Positions 23,587-33,524 are shown, counted from the first letter of the stretch. The stretch is DNA of 64,000 nt from Parahaliea maris (GCF_008064665.1 NZ_VRZA01000001.1:744001-808000), one strand, 5' to 3'. Made by a program: numbers and translations. The notes: a model not told the origin generated them from the letters alone.

Positions 23587-25887
23587 TCAGTCAAAGGTGT
23601 AGGCCACCTCGATACCGTAGGTACGGGGATCGCCTTTGAACTCCAGCACGGTGCCAAAGAAATCCGACGGGGTATCCACCAGATACTCCTCATCCAGCAG
23701 GTTGCGACCCCACAGGTACACCGACCAGTGTCCCATCGCCTCGAGGCCGATGCGGCCGTTCAGTACGCTGTAGCTGTCTGCATAGCCATAGGGAATGCTG
23801 CTGCCGGGATTGGCCACCTTGATATTGTCCTCGGAGGTATAGGTACCGTCATTCCAGGTCCAGTCCAGGCGGGTCACCAACTCGGCGTTCAGGGCATCGA
23901 CGGGGACGTTGTACTGGGCTGCAAAGGCCGTACTCCACTCCGGTGCCAATGGCAGTTTGTTGCCGGACAGGTCGGCGCCCAGGCCTTCAGGGTTACGGCT
24001 GGTCGCGCCGCCGGGGAAATCGGAGAACTCGGCGTCGTTGTAGCCCACCGACCCCATCAACATCAGGTTGGGCGAGGGATACCAGGTGGCCTCCGCCTCG
24101 AACCCGCGCGACTCCACCTCTGCCGCATTGCGAATGGTAATGGCGGAGAGGTTGTTGCCGAGGTCGACAAACTGGTTCAACTGGTAGTCGTCAAAGTTCA
24201 TCTGGAAGGCGGCCAGGGCAAAGCGCAGGTTGCCGTCCAGGGCGGTGCCTTTCAGTCCGAGTTCGTAGGCGTCCACCGTTTCGGTGTCGAAGTCCAGGCC
24301 GCTATCGAAGACCGCCTGCGGCACGAAGTCCACGTTGAAGCCGCCGCTCTTGAAGGCGGACGAATACTTGGCGTAGACATTGACCTCTTCCGTGATCGCA
24401 TAGGTCAGGCTCAGGGTCGGGGAAAAGTCGTCATAGGACTGCTTGTCCTCGTACAGCGCCGTGGTGCGGCCGTCGACAATCGGCCCCTCTGCCACCCCGA
24501 AGATCTGGGCAATCGTCACCGGGAACACGCCGCCCAGGTAGACCACATCGCCAATCATCGAGTAATCAACGGTTTTCTCTTCCTCGGTATAGCGAGCGCC
24601 GAAGCCGAGGGTCAGGCGATCGCTGAGCTCGTAAGTACCGTTGATAAATACGGCCCAGCTTTCGGTATCCACTGTGCCGGCGGTATTCAGCGCGGCACCG
24701 GTGAACAGGTCGCTGAAGGGGGCCAGCGGCACGCCCAGGGCATCGAACAGGATGTCCATGTCGGACCCCAGGCTGGGAACCCGCTGGGTGGAGCCTGTCT
24801 GGTCGTAGAGGTAGAGCCCGGCCACGTATTGCAGGCGCTCACCCGACGGCGAGAACAACTGCAGCTCCTGCGACCACTGTTCATACTGGTCCGGGTAATC
24901 GACCTTGATGAGGTCATTGGCCGAATGGTCTGAATCCGATATCCGGGCGGATTCGGTCTCGCGATAAGCGGTGATGGAACGCAGGCTGTAGTCGCTGCCC
25001 AGGTCGATATCGGCCGTCGCCGAAATCCCCCACACTTCCCGCTTCTCGTAGTTGTCGACGTTGTTGGAAATTTCGTCCTCCCGCGGCGCGAAGGGGTCCG
25101 GGGAGATGGAGCCGGACCAGTCCGTTACAGCCTCGCCCATGTACGAGACGCGTTCGGACTCAAGGTAATCCGCCGCCAGGTTGAAATCGACCCGGTCACC
25201 CGCGTAACGAACCTGGCCGCGATAGGTCGTACCGTCCCGCTCGTTGAAATCGGTGCCGGTGGTGATGTCCTTGACGAAACCGTCACGGTGGTTGTCGCTC
25301 ACCGAGAAGCGGGTAGCGATGGTGTCCGTCAGGGGCACATTGACGATGGCAGATACGCGATGGGAGTCCAGGTTGCCGTATTCGCCCCGCACCTCGGTCA
25401 GGAACTCCTGGTCCGGTTTGTGGGTGATCAGGTTGATGGCGCCGGCCACCGTGTTCTTGCCGAACAGGGTGCCTTGGGGCCCGCGGGCAATTTCCACGCG
25501 CTCCAGGTCTACGATATCCATGTTCTGGGCCGGTGACTGCCCCAGGTAGACCCCATCGAGGTACAGGCCGACCCGGGTGTCAAAGCCGATGTTCCGGGTA
25601 TTGGCGCCCACGCCGCGAACCCGCACGGCGGTGTTGCTGTCGCTGCCGGAAGTGAAGGACACATTGGGAACGAACTCTGCCAGCTCGCGCATCTGGCGTA
25701 CACCGGTCTTGTTCATCGCCTCGCTGCCCATGACCGCGATGGAGATCGGCACGTCTTCCAGGCTCTCGCTGCGCTTTTGCGCGGTGACAATCACCTCTTC
25801 CAGCGGCCCCTGCTGGGCGAAGGCGCTGCCGGCCACCATGCTGGCTGTGAGCAGGCCGAGCGAGAGCGTCAGGGGATGTCGTTGCAT
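23587..25887 (-). CDS. TonB-dependent receptor
   Basis: 766 residues, complete. Signal peptide MQRHPLTLSLGLLTASMVAGSAFA, TonB-box-like LEEVIVTAQKRSESLEDVPIS (29-49), plug with LERVEIARGPQGTLFGKNTVAGAIN (about 136-160), then a 22-strand barrel ending in EVAYTFD with the aromatic near-terminal residue. The start was taken at the ATG with AGGA about 8 nt upstream; a longer reading would add 129 residues without signal-peptide character. Divergent from an AraC regulator (26044), which probably controls it. The ligand is unknown; it could be a lipophilic carbon source, as for many such receptors in this group. Confidence 0.95.
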   Translation of the reverse strand: MQRHPLTLSLGLLTASMVAGSAFAQQGPLEEVIVTAQKRSESLEDVPISIAVMGSEAMNKTGVRQMRELAEFVPNVSFTSGSDSNTAVRVRGVGANTRNIGFDTRVGLYLDGVYLGQSPAQNMDIVDLERVEIARGPQGTLFGKNTVAGAINLITHKPDQEFLTEVRGEYGNLDSHRVSAIVNVPLTDTIATRFSVSDNHRDGFVKDITTGTDFNERDGTTYRGQVRYAGDRVDFNLAADYLESERVSYMGEAVTDWSGSISPDPFAPREDEISNNVDNYEKREVWGISATADIDLGSDYSLRSITAYRETESARISDSDHSANDLIKVDYPDQYEQWSQELQLFSPSGERLQYVAGLYLYDQTGSTQRVPSLGSDMDILFDALGVPLAPFSDLFTGAALNTAGTVDTESWAVFINGTYELSDRLTLGFGARYTEEEKTVDYSMIGDVVYLGGVFPVTIAQIFGVAEGPIVDGRTTALYEDKQSYDDFSPTLSLTYAITEEVNVYAKYSSAFKSGGFNVDFVPQAVFDSGLDFDTETVDAYELGLKGTALDGNLRFALAAFQMNFDDYQLNQFVDLGNNLSAITIRNAAEVESRGFEAEATWYPSPNLMLMGSVGYNDAEFSDFPGGATSRNPEGLGADLSGNKLPLAPEWSTAFAAQYNVPVDALNAELVTRLDWTWNDGTYTSEDNIKVANPGSSIPYGYADSYSVLNGRIGLEAMGHWSVYLWGRNLLDEEYLVDTPSDFFGTVLEFKGDPRTYGIEVAYTFD

Positions 25888-26043
25888 GTTGTTATCCTCG
25901 AGGAAAAAGTGAATGTGCCAACGGGGCCGCAGGCCATACCGGACGGACAGGGGAAAATAGCAGCGTTCACCGGGCTCCTTCTTGACATTCAGGGACACAA
26001 ACATGACATTAGAGGACACTCTTACACCCCTCAATCGCGCCCC

Positions 26044-27093
26044 ATGTCGTCCACCGCCTCCCCCTTGATTCGCAGTGCTCTCCTCTCCAGCCTTGGCGAA
26101 GCGGCTGAGGAACTCGGCATGGACCTGGCCCCTACGCTGCGCAAGTGCGGCCTGGACCCTACGCTGGTGGCGCGCCCGGAGGGGTTTATTTCCCGCCATG
26201 CCTTCAGCAACTGCCTCGAGCAACTGGCGCATGAATACCGCTGCCCGCACCTCGGACTGGTGGTTGCCCGCCATGGCGAATCCCTTGGCATGGGAGCGCT
26301 GGCCCTCCTCGCGAGGGCCTCCGCCACGATCGGCTCAGCGCTCGATGCGGGTTACCCTCGGATGAGTCTGTATACCGACACCCAGTGGCGTCAGCAGCGC
26401 GACGATAGCCACGTCACCCTGGTACGCACCGTGCCCCGCGGAATTGACGGACGGGCCAGCCAGTTCCAGGCCATGTCGGTGGCACAGCACCTCCTGCTGC
26501 TGCGGGAGGTGTTGGGCCCCACCTGGGCGCCCTCCGCCGTCTCCTTCACCTTCCCCCGCCCGCCGGAGCGTCAGCACTACCGTCGCTTTTTCGGCGCACC
26601 GGTCTACTTCGAGCAGGAACACGCAGGCATCCGCCTTCCAATAGAGGTGCTGGATACGCCCGTTCCGGGACACAATCCCGAGCTGCTGGCCATCATCGAG
26701 CACTACCTCGATAACAACCACCTGGTCGTCGACCAGGGTCTGCCGGGCAAGATCAGCACGATTATCCGCCAGCAACTGGCCAGCGGTGGCTGCAACGCAG
26801 AAAGTGTGGCCAGTGCCCTGGGATGGCACGCCAAGACCCTGCAGCGGGCGCTGCGTCGGGAAGGGAGTTCATTCAAGGCGCTGCTGTTACAGAACCGGCT
26901 GGATCTTGCGGAGTACCACCTGTCCAGCTCCCCGGTAGACCTGGCACAACTGGCGGACATGCTCGGCTACAGCAGTGCCAGCGCCCTTTCCAGGGCTTTC
27001 AAGCAGCGCCACGGCCTGTCGCCACGGGCCTGGCGGCAACGGCATGCTGCCGGGGCAAAGGTGGCGCCGTTCGTGGATTACCTTGCCGGCTAG
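26044..27093 (+). CDS. AraC-family transcriptional regulator with arabinose-binding-like N-terminal domain
   Basis: 349 residues. The N-terminal 210 residues have the ligand-domain pattern (LGMDLAPTLRKCGLDPTLVARPEGFIS...) seen in OruR/ArgR-like AraC regulators. The C-terminal 90 residues contain the two helix-turn-helix units, CNAESVASALGWHAKTLQRALRREG and VDLAQLADMLGYSSASALSRAFKQRHGLSPRAWRQR. Head-to-head with the TonB receptor (156 bp between starts), so it probably activates uptake on sensing the substrate. Its TAG overlaps the convergent antiporter's TAG (CTAG). Confidence 0.92.
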   Translation: MSSTASPLIRSALLSSLGEAAEELGMDLAPTLRKCGLDPTLVARPEGFISRHAFSNCLEQLAHEYRCPHLGLVVARHGESLGMGALALLARASATIGSALDAGYPRMSLYTDTQWRQQRDDSHVTLVRTVPRGIDGRASQFQAMSVAQHLLLLREVLGPTWAPSAVSFTFPRPPERQHYRRFFGAPVYFEQEHAGIRLPIEVLDTPVPGHNPELLAIIEHYLDNNHLVVDQGLPGKISTIIRQQLASGGCNAESVASALGWHAKTLQRALRREGSSFKALLLQNRLDLAEYHLSSSPVDLAQLADMLGYSSASALSRAFKQRHGLSPRAWRQRHAAGAKVAPFVDYLAG

Positions 27094-29612
27094 CCCGGCA
27101 CGGTACCCGGCCCATCCTCCAACATACACACGTCGCCGGTGCGGTGACGCATGGCCCGCTCGAGGGCAACCTGCAGGCCCGGGCAGGTTTCCAGGAATGT
27201 ATTCAGGTCGCGGCGCTTGAGCTCGTAGATGGCGCAGGGGGTAAGCGCTCGACAGGTGGCACTGCGCGCCTCGCCGGTAAGGAACCCGGACTCCCCGACA
27301 AAATCCCCGGCGGCCAGTACCGCCAGTTCGATTTCCCGGCCCGCTTCATCGCGCCGCAGGACTCGCACCGAACCGCGAGCGATCAGGTAGAGGGATTCGT
27401 CGAAGGCCCCCTCCTGGATAATGTCCTGGCGCGCCGGCACGGTGCGCTGGGTCAGGCAGGCGAGGATACGGGGCACTTCCTCTTCCGGCAGGTCGGCAAA
27501 CACCGGCACCTTGCGCAGCAACTCGTTGGCGTCGATCTTCAGATGGGTGGTGTCGTAACCCCGCAGGTCGCGAATCTGCTCATCCAGTTCTTCCAGCAGG
27601 GCGGAGGCAACACTGTTGGGGATGGCGCCGCTGCGGCGCTGGGTCACGATGAAGTTGCGCTGGCTGTGCAGCATGGTGCGCTCGGCAAGGCGCTGCTGGC
27701 TGGCGTTGAAAAATTCCGGAAACTGCTCCACCACGGCGTCGATCTTGCGCCGGGCCCCTTCCGACCAGCGCTGGAACTTGGACCGGACCTCGTCTACCGC
27801 GGCACTGCGGGTGTGACTGAATTGCGACAGTTCGTCGATATTCGCCAGCACCCGCAGACAGCCGTGGTAACCGGCCCAGGCCAGTTCGTAATCACGGGCT
27901 GTCGAGTGGCTGCGAATGGACTCGGCGTAGTTGTCGAACAAACCGAACCCGGCGCGCTGGATGAACCGCATCCAGGTGTTGCGACTCCACCGTTCGAGGT
28001 AGGAGCGCGGCGGGATATGGGGCAGCGCCCCGTGATAGCGCAGGCTGTCGCCTTCGACATTCAGGGAATACACCATGTTGCGGTAGGTCTTCTCGCTGAG
28101 ATGCCCGTGGGCAAACATCTGGTGGTACAGCGCCTTCTGAACCGAGAAACAGCGGAGCATCAACAGGTCGCACTCCTGTTCCAGGTCGAGCTCCGCTTCA
28201 CGCAGGGATTCATAGCGCGCCTCCGCATCGTCGACCGCCAGCTGGTAGCGCGCCTCAAGGGCCGCCGCGATACGCGGGGAAAAATCGATTTCCTGTTGCA
28301 GTGCGGGAAGGTTGGACAGGGCTTTGTGCTGGGCGTTGAGATGCGCCTCGGCCAGGGCCATCCTGTCGGCCAGGGGCGGCCGGTTGAGGCCCAGGACCTT
28401 GATCAGTCGCTCAATGGTGAGCCCCGGCACAATCAGCGTAAACAGCACCGCGCCGGTCACCAGCACGACAAACGTCTCCGCATGGCGGAAATCACCGAGA
28501 CTGAGGGCAATGGCCAGGGCGATGGCACCGCGCAAGCCACCCCAGTACATCACCGCCTGGAATTTGCGGTCGATCACCTCTGCGCCAGGGAGCTTTCCCA
28601 CCAACGGCACGAAAGCGAAGATAACCACCGCCCGTGCCAGCAACATCGCCATAATCACCCAGACCAGCATCGACCAGGACTGGGCCACAGCCGCCAGGTC
28701 GATCTGCAGACCCACCAGGAGAAAAATCAGGGCGTTGGCCACAAACGCCAGGTACTCCCAGAAGTTCTCCAGGTACTCGCTGACGGAGTGGGAGATTTTG
28801 GACCGCCCCCATCCACCAATGGTCAGCGCGGCCGCCACGGTGGCCATTACGCCGCTCACATGCAGGGTGTGCTCGGCAATCAGGAAGGAAAAGTAGGCCA
28901 GAATGGTGGTCAGCGAGATCTCTATCAGCGGGTCACCTTCCACGTGGCCGAGAAAAAATCCGGTCACCAGGGCCATCAACCAGCCTACCAGTGCGCCGCC
29001 AAAGAACACGAAGAAGAAATCCCCGACCCCGGCAACGATGGTCTGGGTCGACACGTAACCTGCCACGGCGATGGCAAGCAATATCTGGGAAGCGACAATG
29101 GCGGTGGCGTCATTGAAAAGGCTCTCTCCTTCCACCAGGATCGTCAGTCGCCGCGGCGCCCCCAGCTGCTTGAACAGGGAAATGACCGCCACCGGGTCGG
29201 TTGCACTGAGGATGGCACCCAGCACCAGGGCCGCGCTGAAATCGATAGGCGTCAGCAGCGATACCACAGAGCCGATGATCACGGTCGATACCAGCAGCCC
29301 GGGCACCGCCAGGGTCAGCACCGGCAGCAGGTTGCGGCGCAATTCGCGTGCCTCCAGGTGCAAGGACGATTCAAATATCAGGGTGGGGAGGAATACGAAG
29401 AGAATGACGTCGGGCGATATATGGAACTCTACCAGCGGCGACAGGTAGCCCGGCGTCAGGTGCGCCAGCTCCGACAGGGCGATCCCAATCACCACCAGCA
29501 GGACGGTGAAGGGCAGTTTGATCCATTTGCTGAAGGCGAGGACCCCCGCTGCCACCAACAGCAGGAACGTGACCGCCATCACCAGGTCGATCACATTGCT
29601 GGTATGTTCCAC
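27090..29612 (-). CDS. SOS1-like Na+/H+ antiporter with C-terminal cyclic-nucleotide-binding domain
   Basis: 840 residues. The first 410 are an NHE-type transporter: FVFLPTLIFESSL near residue 72, ATDPVAVISLFKQLGA (about 136-151) with the Asp pair of the transport site and LVEGESLFNDATA (about 158-170). A long helical linker (about 420-690) leads to a CAP_ED-type domain (about 700-815) whose phosphate-binding loop reads GDFVGESGFLTGEARSATCRA, retaining the Glu and Arg needed for cNMP contact. This is the domain order of plant SOS1. Activity is thus probably gated by ligand binding. GTG start with GAAGGGGG upstream. Confidence 0.9.
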   Translation of the reverse strand: MEHTSNVIDLVMAVTFLLLVAAGVLAFSKWIKLPFTVLLVVIGIALSELAHLTPGYLSPLVEFHISPDVILFVFLPTLIFESSLHLEARELRRNLLPVLTLAVPGLLVSTVIIGSVVSLLTPIDFSAALVLGAILSATDPVAVISLFKQLGAPRRLTILVEGESLFNDATAIVASQILLAIAVAGYVSTQTIVAGVGDFFFVFFGGALVGWLMALVTGFFLGHVEGDPLIEISLTTILAYFSFLIAEHTLHVSGVMATVAAALTIGGWGRSKISHSVSEYLENFWEYLAFVANALIFLLVGLQIDLAAVAQSWSMLVWVIMAMLLARAVVIFAFVPLVGKLPGAEVIDRKFQAVMYWGGLRGAIALAIALSLGDFRHAETFVVLVTGAVLFTLIVPGLTIERLIKVLGLNRPPLADRMALAEAHLNAQHKALSNLPALQQEIDFSPRIAAALEARYQLAVDDAEARYESLREAELDLEQECDLLMLRCFSVQKALYHQMFAHGHLSEKTYRNMVYSLNVEGDSLRYHGALPHIPPRSYLERWSRNTWMRFIQRAGFGLFDNYAESIRSHSTARDYELAWAGYHGCLRVLANIDELSQFSHTRSAAVDEVRSKFQRWSEGARRKIDAVVEQFPEFFNASQQRLAERTMLHSQRNFIVTQRRSGAIPNSVASALLEELDEQIRDLRGYDTTHLKIDANELLRKVPVFADLPEEEVPRILACLTQRTVPARQDIIQEGAFDESLYLIARGSVRVLRRDEAGREIELAVLAAGDFVGESGFLTGEARSATCRALTPCAIYELKRRDLNTFLETCPGLQVALERAMRHRTGDVCMLEDGPGTVPG

Positions 29613-29672
29613 CTGACCCCCTTCGAGTTTGCAGTATCCAGTAAGTAGTTATAGCTGGATGTGGAACTTCTG

Positions 29673-32600
29673 CTAGGGCTTTATGACCTCAACCGAGAGC
29701 ACGTGGCTGGCGGAAGCATCGAAAATCAGGCCGCTCCCCGCAACATCATCGACCGTAAAGGTGACTGCAGATCCCTTGGCGTTACTAAAGGATACATCGC
29801 ACTGGCCGCTGGCATCGGTGGTACAACTACCCGAGCCACTGGCGCCGCCGCTCCAGCTGCCGGACACCTGCGCGCCACTGCCAGGGTTGCCGTGACTGGC
29901 AGTGTGCAGGGTAACGCTGACGGTTCCCGACCAGCGACCACGGGCCCCCGCTTGACCACTACCCGACAGCGCACCCACGTGGACGGCGCCTGCTGCCGGC
30001 GTACCCACAGAGATCGACACCGTCTCCACGGCGGTTTCCCCCCCGCTATCGGTCACCGAGGCAGACACGACATGCGAGCCGTCACTGAGTGAGGCCGCTA
30101 CTACTGTGCTCCCCGTGCCCAGGGCACCATCCAGACTGGAGGACCAACTCAGGAAAGCGCTGAGATCACCGTCTTCCGCGTCACCGGCCGTTCCACTGAA
30201 GATGACCGAGGCTCCACTGCTGAAGCCGGTCCCCGCGGCGGGGGCAGTGATCGCAAGCGTTGGCGGTGTATTCACCGGCCCGCTATCCGGTGTGCGCGGG
30301 ATCAACAGCACAGCGCCGTCACTGTCGCCGTCCGGGTCGTGATTGGCAGCGGGCAGGTAGGCTCTGCCGTCGCTGTGAGTCAGGCTGGTAACGGTAAAGC
30401 TGGCACTGTCGGTGTTTGCCTTGAGGTTGGGCTTGCTCACTTCACAGCGGCCATTGCCCAATGTGTCGCAGGTTCCACTGCCGGAGGCGGCTCCGCCCCA
30501 ACTGCCCTGCACACTTACCCCCGCGAGCGGCAGGTCGTCCTGGTCGTGCACACTAACGTAAGCCACCGCCTGCCAGCGATTGCGGGACAGCTCAACGCGG
30601 TCCGCATCCAGGTCACCGATGTGCATGGACAGAGGATCAGGGTCCGGGTCGGGATCCGGCGGCGGCTCAGTGGCGACCGCCGTGGTAAAGCTCCAGGTCA
30701 CCCCGAGAGTGGTTCCGTCCGTGTTGGTCTCATCGACGCGCCAGTAATACGTGGTTTCGCCTTCCAGCGGGTCGGGGTCATAGGTGTTGGTGGTCTGACT
30801 GCTGTGCCAGTCGCCTGCGGTCAGGGGCGCCGCTGTGCCGAGGTATACCTCGTGACCGTCCGCGTACTGGCCGCTGCTCCAGCTGAGCAGCGTATCGGCA
30901 GGCACATCCACGGCGCCATTGACCGGTGCAGGGTTGATAGCCTGCCCGGGGAGGGTAACGTCTGGCGGGTCGGGTGGAGGCACCGGCCCGCCATAGGTTT
31001 CCAGCCTTACGTTGTCGACCTGCCACTGCTCACCATCAGGACCAAGATAGCCGGACTCGAAACGGAAACGGAACTTGGCGTTGCTAGCACCAGCCAGAGT
31101 TCCGCTAACGTCGATTGTTTCAACCGTCGGAATATTGCCAAAGCCCTGCCGTCGCCAGACATTGATCCAACTCAGGCCACCATCAGCACTGGTTTCAACG
31201 TTATACGTCTCGACAATATCGTAGATATAGAAGCTATTGAACGTCAGTACAACCGATGTACTTGCAGAGAGATCCAGCGCAGGTGTAATCAGAGATGAGT
31301 CAGTCCAGGCGTACTGACCACCGACCCAATTGTCCAGAATCGCAAAGCCACCGCCGCCCCCCGTACTGTTACTGTGCTCCGGATGGCTCTCACCCGTTGC
31401 CACAACCTGCCAGTCCCGCCCGGCGGTCGTCTCCACCGACCAGCCCGCCGGCATGCCCCCGGAAAAATCTTCATCGATGGCATAGCCGCTCGAAACCGGA
31501 GGCGGCGGTAACACGCTGATTAGGACGGAATAGCCCTGGGGCTGAGCGCCTTGTAGAGCGCCCTTGTGGCTGACACTGACGGCATAGGAACCTGCCGTGA
31601 CCTCCGCCTGCACCTGCTCGACATTATCGCGAATATTGTCGCCCGGTGCCGCCGGCGCGTTGGGGTTAACGGGGTCGAGGGTCCAGGGCAGCAGTGTGCC
31701 GGAAGGCCCCGATACGCGAAGGTCGAGGTCGTTCACCAGCATCAGGTCCACCGGGTCAAGCGCAGGAGGGACCGGAGTGCCAGGTGGGTCGGTCCACACC
31801 AGGGTCACCTTGAGTATGGCGTCAGGTGCGGTCACTTCCACAGGGATCGTGTCGGTTGCACCGGGGGCGAGGTTATTCTCGACGATATACTCACTGCCGC
31901 CGCCTGCGTCACTGATCATGGCGGCCGCCTTGCGTGTATTCAGCAAGCCCCAGCCATACTGGTAATCCGGCCCCGGCGCCGGGCCGGTTTCGTCCGCAGT
32001 GTGGATGGCCAGGGCTTTCAGGGTCGCGGCGCGCATAAACTGGCCACTGCCGTTGAGGTTCTCGTAGTGTTCCTGCAGCAGGGCCAGTGACCCGGTCACA
32101 TTGGGGGCAGCCATTGAGGTGCCCAGGGCCGCGGCAAAGTAGGGGTCCTGGCCGTAGGTAGACATCAACAGCCAGCCATTGCCCATCAAGTCAGGCTTGA
32201 TGCGTCCGTCATCGGTGGGACCAAAACCGCTGAAGCTGGACACCTGCACACCGGCAGCGCCCGCCAGTGGCAGGTAGCCGCCAATCACATCGTCCACCGA
32301 ACCGATAGTCAGGATGTTCTTGGCCCCACTGACGGTGGGCATGCAGTCATAGCCCTCGGGGGCGCAATCCGCAGGCCTGGGCGCAGTGGAGTAGGACAGC
32401 AACTGGCCGTTGGGATCCACCACACTGTATTCCTGCCCCAGGTCCGGGCCGACATCCCAGCGATCATTACCCGCCGCTTTAACCATCAGGTAATAGGGCG
32501 CATCGTAGGCAATCTGGTCCCAAAGAGCAGTCTCGGTGTCGTAATAACCGAAGTTGGCGTCCTCGGTGTCACCCGGGTCGGCGCCGCCAATCCACCACCA

Positions 32601-33275
32601 CTCGTCCGGTCCGGTGCCGCCCCAATAGATCCAGCCGGCGGCAATCCCGTAAGAGTGGTTGGACAACAACAGTTCGTCGGCTGCGGCCGCAGCCATTTCA
32701 GTACTGTCGGCAATCCAGTCGTAGGCGTCCAGCAGGGCCTCATAGGCCATACCCCGGGCTTCAGGCCGCTGGGCGGTTCCCGCTCCAATCAAGGTGCCGG
32801 CGACGTGGGTAGAGTGATTACTGATGACCGAGGAGCCATCGACCTGGGTCACCCGGGGATACAGGTCGGGGTGCTCCCCCAGTACCGCTCCGCCATCCCA
32901 CTCGCCAATTCGCATGCCGCTGCCGGTGAGCAGCAGGCCTGCAGAACCACCGGGCCAGACCTCGTCTGTCGATACGGTGTCCGCTGCATCGACGTTGTAG
33001 GTCGTATAGAAAACCGGTTTACCCGAGGGCGTGACCCGCCGCAATTCCAGCACGCCGCCCTGCGGCAGCTCCCGGCGCAGTGGAATCCCGAGTTGCCGGG
33101 CCAGGGCAGCTACCCGCTGCCGGTCCTCCCGGTCGCGTTCCTGCAATTGTTCCACCAGATTCCGCAACTGCGCCTTGCGGGTTGCTTTACCCACGTCACC
33201 GGGGGCGGCCAGCGCAGCACTGGCACCACACAACACCAGGGAGAGAATCCAGACAAATGGCGAGCCTGACCGCAT
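29673..33275 (-). CDS. Large secreted subtilisin-like serine protease (S8) with duplicated C-terminal domain
   Basis: 1200 residues. Signal peptide to about residue 23, a short pro-region rich in charge, then the S8 catalytic domain: Asp127 (GEWDGG), His157 (NHSTHVAGT), oxyanion Asn270 (KAAGND) and Ser387 (GTSMAAP). A P-domain-like or jelly-roll stretch follows, then an MAM-like part, a fibronectin-III-like module (about 790-880), and two copies of a GSWSGGASGSGSC-type domain separated by a PKD-like module, the second at the very C-terminus. Start at 33275 is set by AGGAGG 8 nt upstream; an ATG eight codons earlier is less likely. Head to head with the giant membrane protein. Confidence 0.92.
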   Translation of the reverse strand: MRSGSPFVWILSLVLCGASAALAAPGDVGKATRKAQLRNLVEQLQERDREDRQRVAALARQLGIPLRRELPQGGVLELRRVTPSGKPVFYTTYNVDAADTVSTDEVWPGGSAGLLLTGSGMRIGEWDGGAVLGEHPDLYPRVTQVDGSSVISNHSTHVAGTLIGAGTAQRPEARGMAYEALLDAYDWIADSTEMAAAAADELLLSNHSYGIAAGWIYWGGTGPDEWWWIGGADPGDTEDANFGYYDTETALWDQIAYDAPYYLMVKAAGNDRWDVGPDLGQEYSVVDPNGQLLSYSTAPRPADCAPEGYDCMPTVSGAKNILTIGSVDDVIGGYLPLAGAAGVQVSSFSGFGPTDDGRIKPDLMGNGWLLMSTYGQDPYFAAALGTSMAAPNVTGSLALLQEHYENLNGSGQFMRAATLKALAIHTADETGPAPGPDYQYGWGLLNTRKAAAMISDAGGGSEYIVENNLAPGATDTIPVEVTAPDAILKVTLVWTDPPGTPVPPALDPVDLMLVNDLDLRVSGPSGTLLPWTLDPVNPNAPAAPGDNIRDNVEQVQAEVTAGSYAVSVSHKGALQGAQPQGYSVLISVLPPPPVSSGYAIDEDFSGGMPAGWSVETTAGRDWQVVATGESHPEHSNSTGGGGGFAILDNWVGGQYAWTDSSLITPALDLSASTSVVLTFNSFYIYDIVETYNVETSADGGLSWINVWRRQGFGNIPTVETIDVSGTLAGASNAKFRFRFESGYLGPDGEQWQVDNVRLETYGGPVPPPDPPDVTLPGQAINPAPVNGAVDVPADTLLSWSSGQYADGHEVYLGTAAPLTAGDWHSSQTTNTYDPDPLEGETTYYWRVDETNTDGTTLGVTWSFTTAVATEPPPDPDPDPDPLSMHIGDLDADRVELSRNRWQAVAYVSVHDQDDLPLAGVSVQGSWGGAASGSGTCDTLGNGRCEVSKPNLKANTDSASFTVTSLTHSDGRAYLPAANHDPDGDSDGAVLLIPRTPDSGPVNTPPTLAITAPAAGTGFSSGASVIFSGTAGDAEDGDLSAFLSWSSSLDGALGTGSTVVAASLSDGSHVVSASVTDSGGETAVETVSISVGTPAAGAVHVGALSGSGQAGARGRWSGTVSVTLHTASHGNPGSGAQVSGSWSGGASGSGSCTTDASGQCDVSFSNAKGSAVTFTVDDVAGSGLIFDASASHVLSVEVIKP

Positions 33276-33332
33276 GGTCCCGACCTCCTCTGCATGCACT
33301 GGCCCAGAGAGGACTTAACCCCCTAACCGGTT

Positions 33333-33360
33333 GATATATTTCGTTTTTTTGTGCACACAA
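33333..33360 (-). promoter_or_regulatory. Candidate promoter of the S8 protease gene
   Basis: Minus-strand TTGTGT (33360-33355) and TATATC (33338-33333) are separated by 16 bp. Match is moderate and placement (about 60 bp before the start) is sensible. Confidence 0.35.
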
Positions 33361-33491
33361 CAAGTTAAACGTCCCGCTAAAAGTCTAGACCACCAGGCCG
33401 AGCGGACAGAAAAATTCCGGAAAAAAATCGAGAAAAGCGCAAAAAACCTGTTACTGCCCCGGTAAGGGCGGGCGCCAACTGCTATATCTCT

Positions 33492-33524
33492 AAGGTGTCG
33501 CGAAGGTGTCGCGAAGGTGTCGAG
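33492..33524 (+). repeat. Three tandem 11-bp repeats (AAGGTGTCGCG)
   Basis: Two exact copies plus a nearly complete third run head to tail 60 bp before the start of the giant membrane protein, one helical turn each. Such phasing is typical of a cooperative regulator site but could equally be a slippage array. Confidence 0.8.

Noticed and set aside
26823-29648. A long plus-strand open frame (over 900 codons) opposite the antiporter
   Set aside because: It is Gln/His/Arg-rich without domain motifs and is the antisense shadow of a clear NHE-CNBD gene.
33492-33524. Tandem repeats as a CRISPR array
   Set aside because: Units are 11 bp with no spacers and no cas genes nearby.
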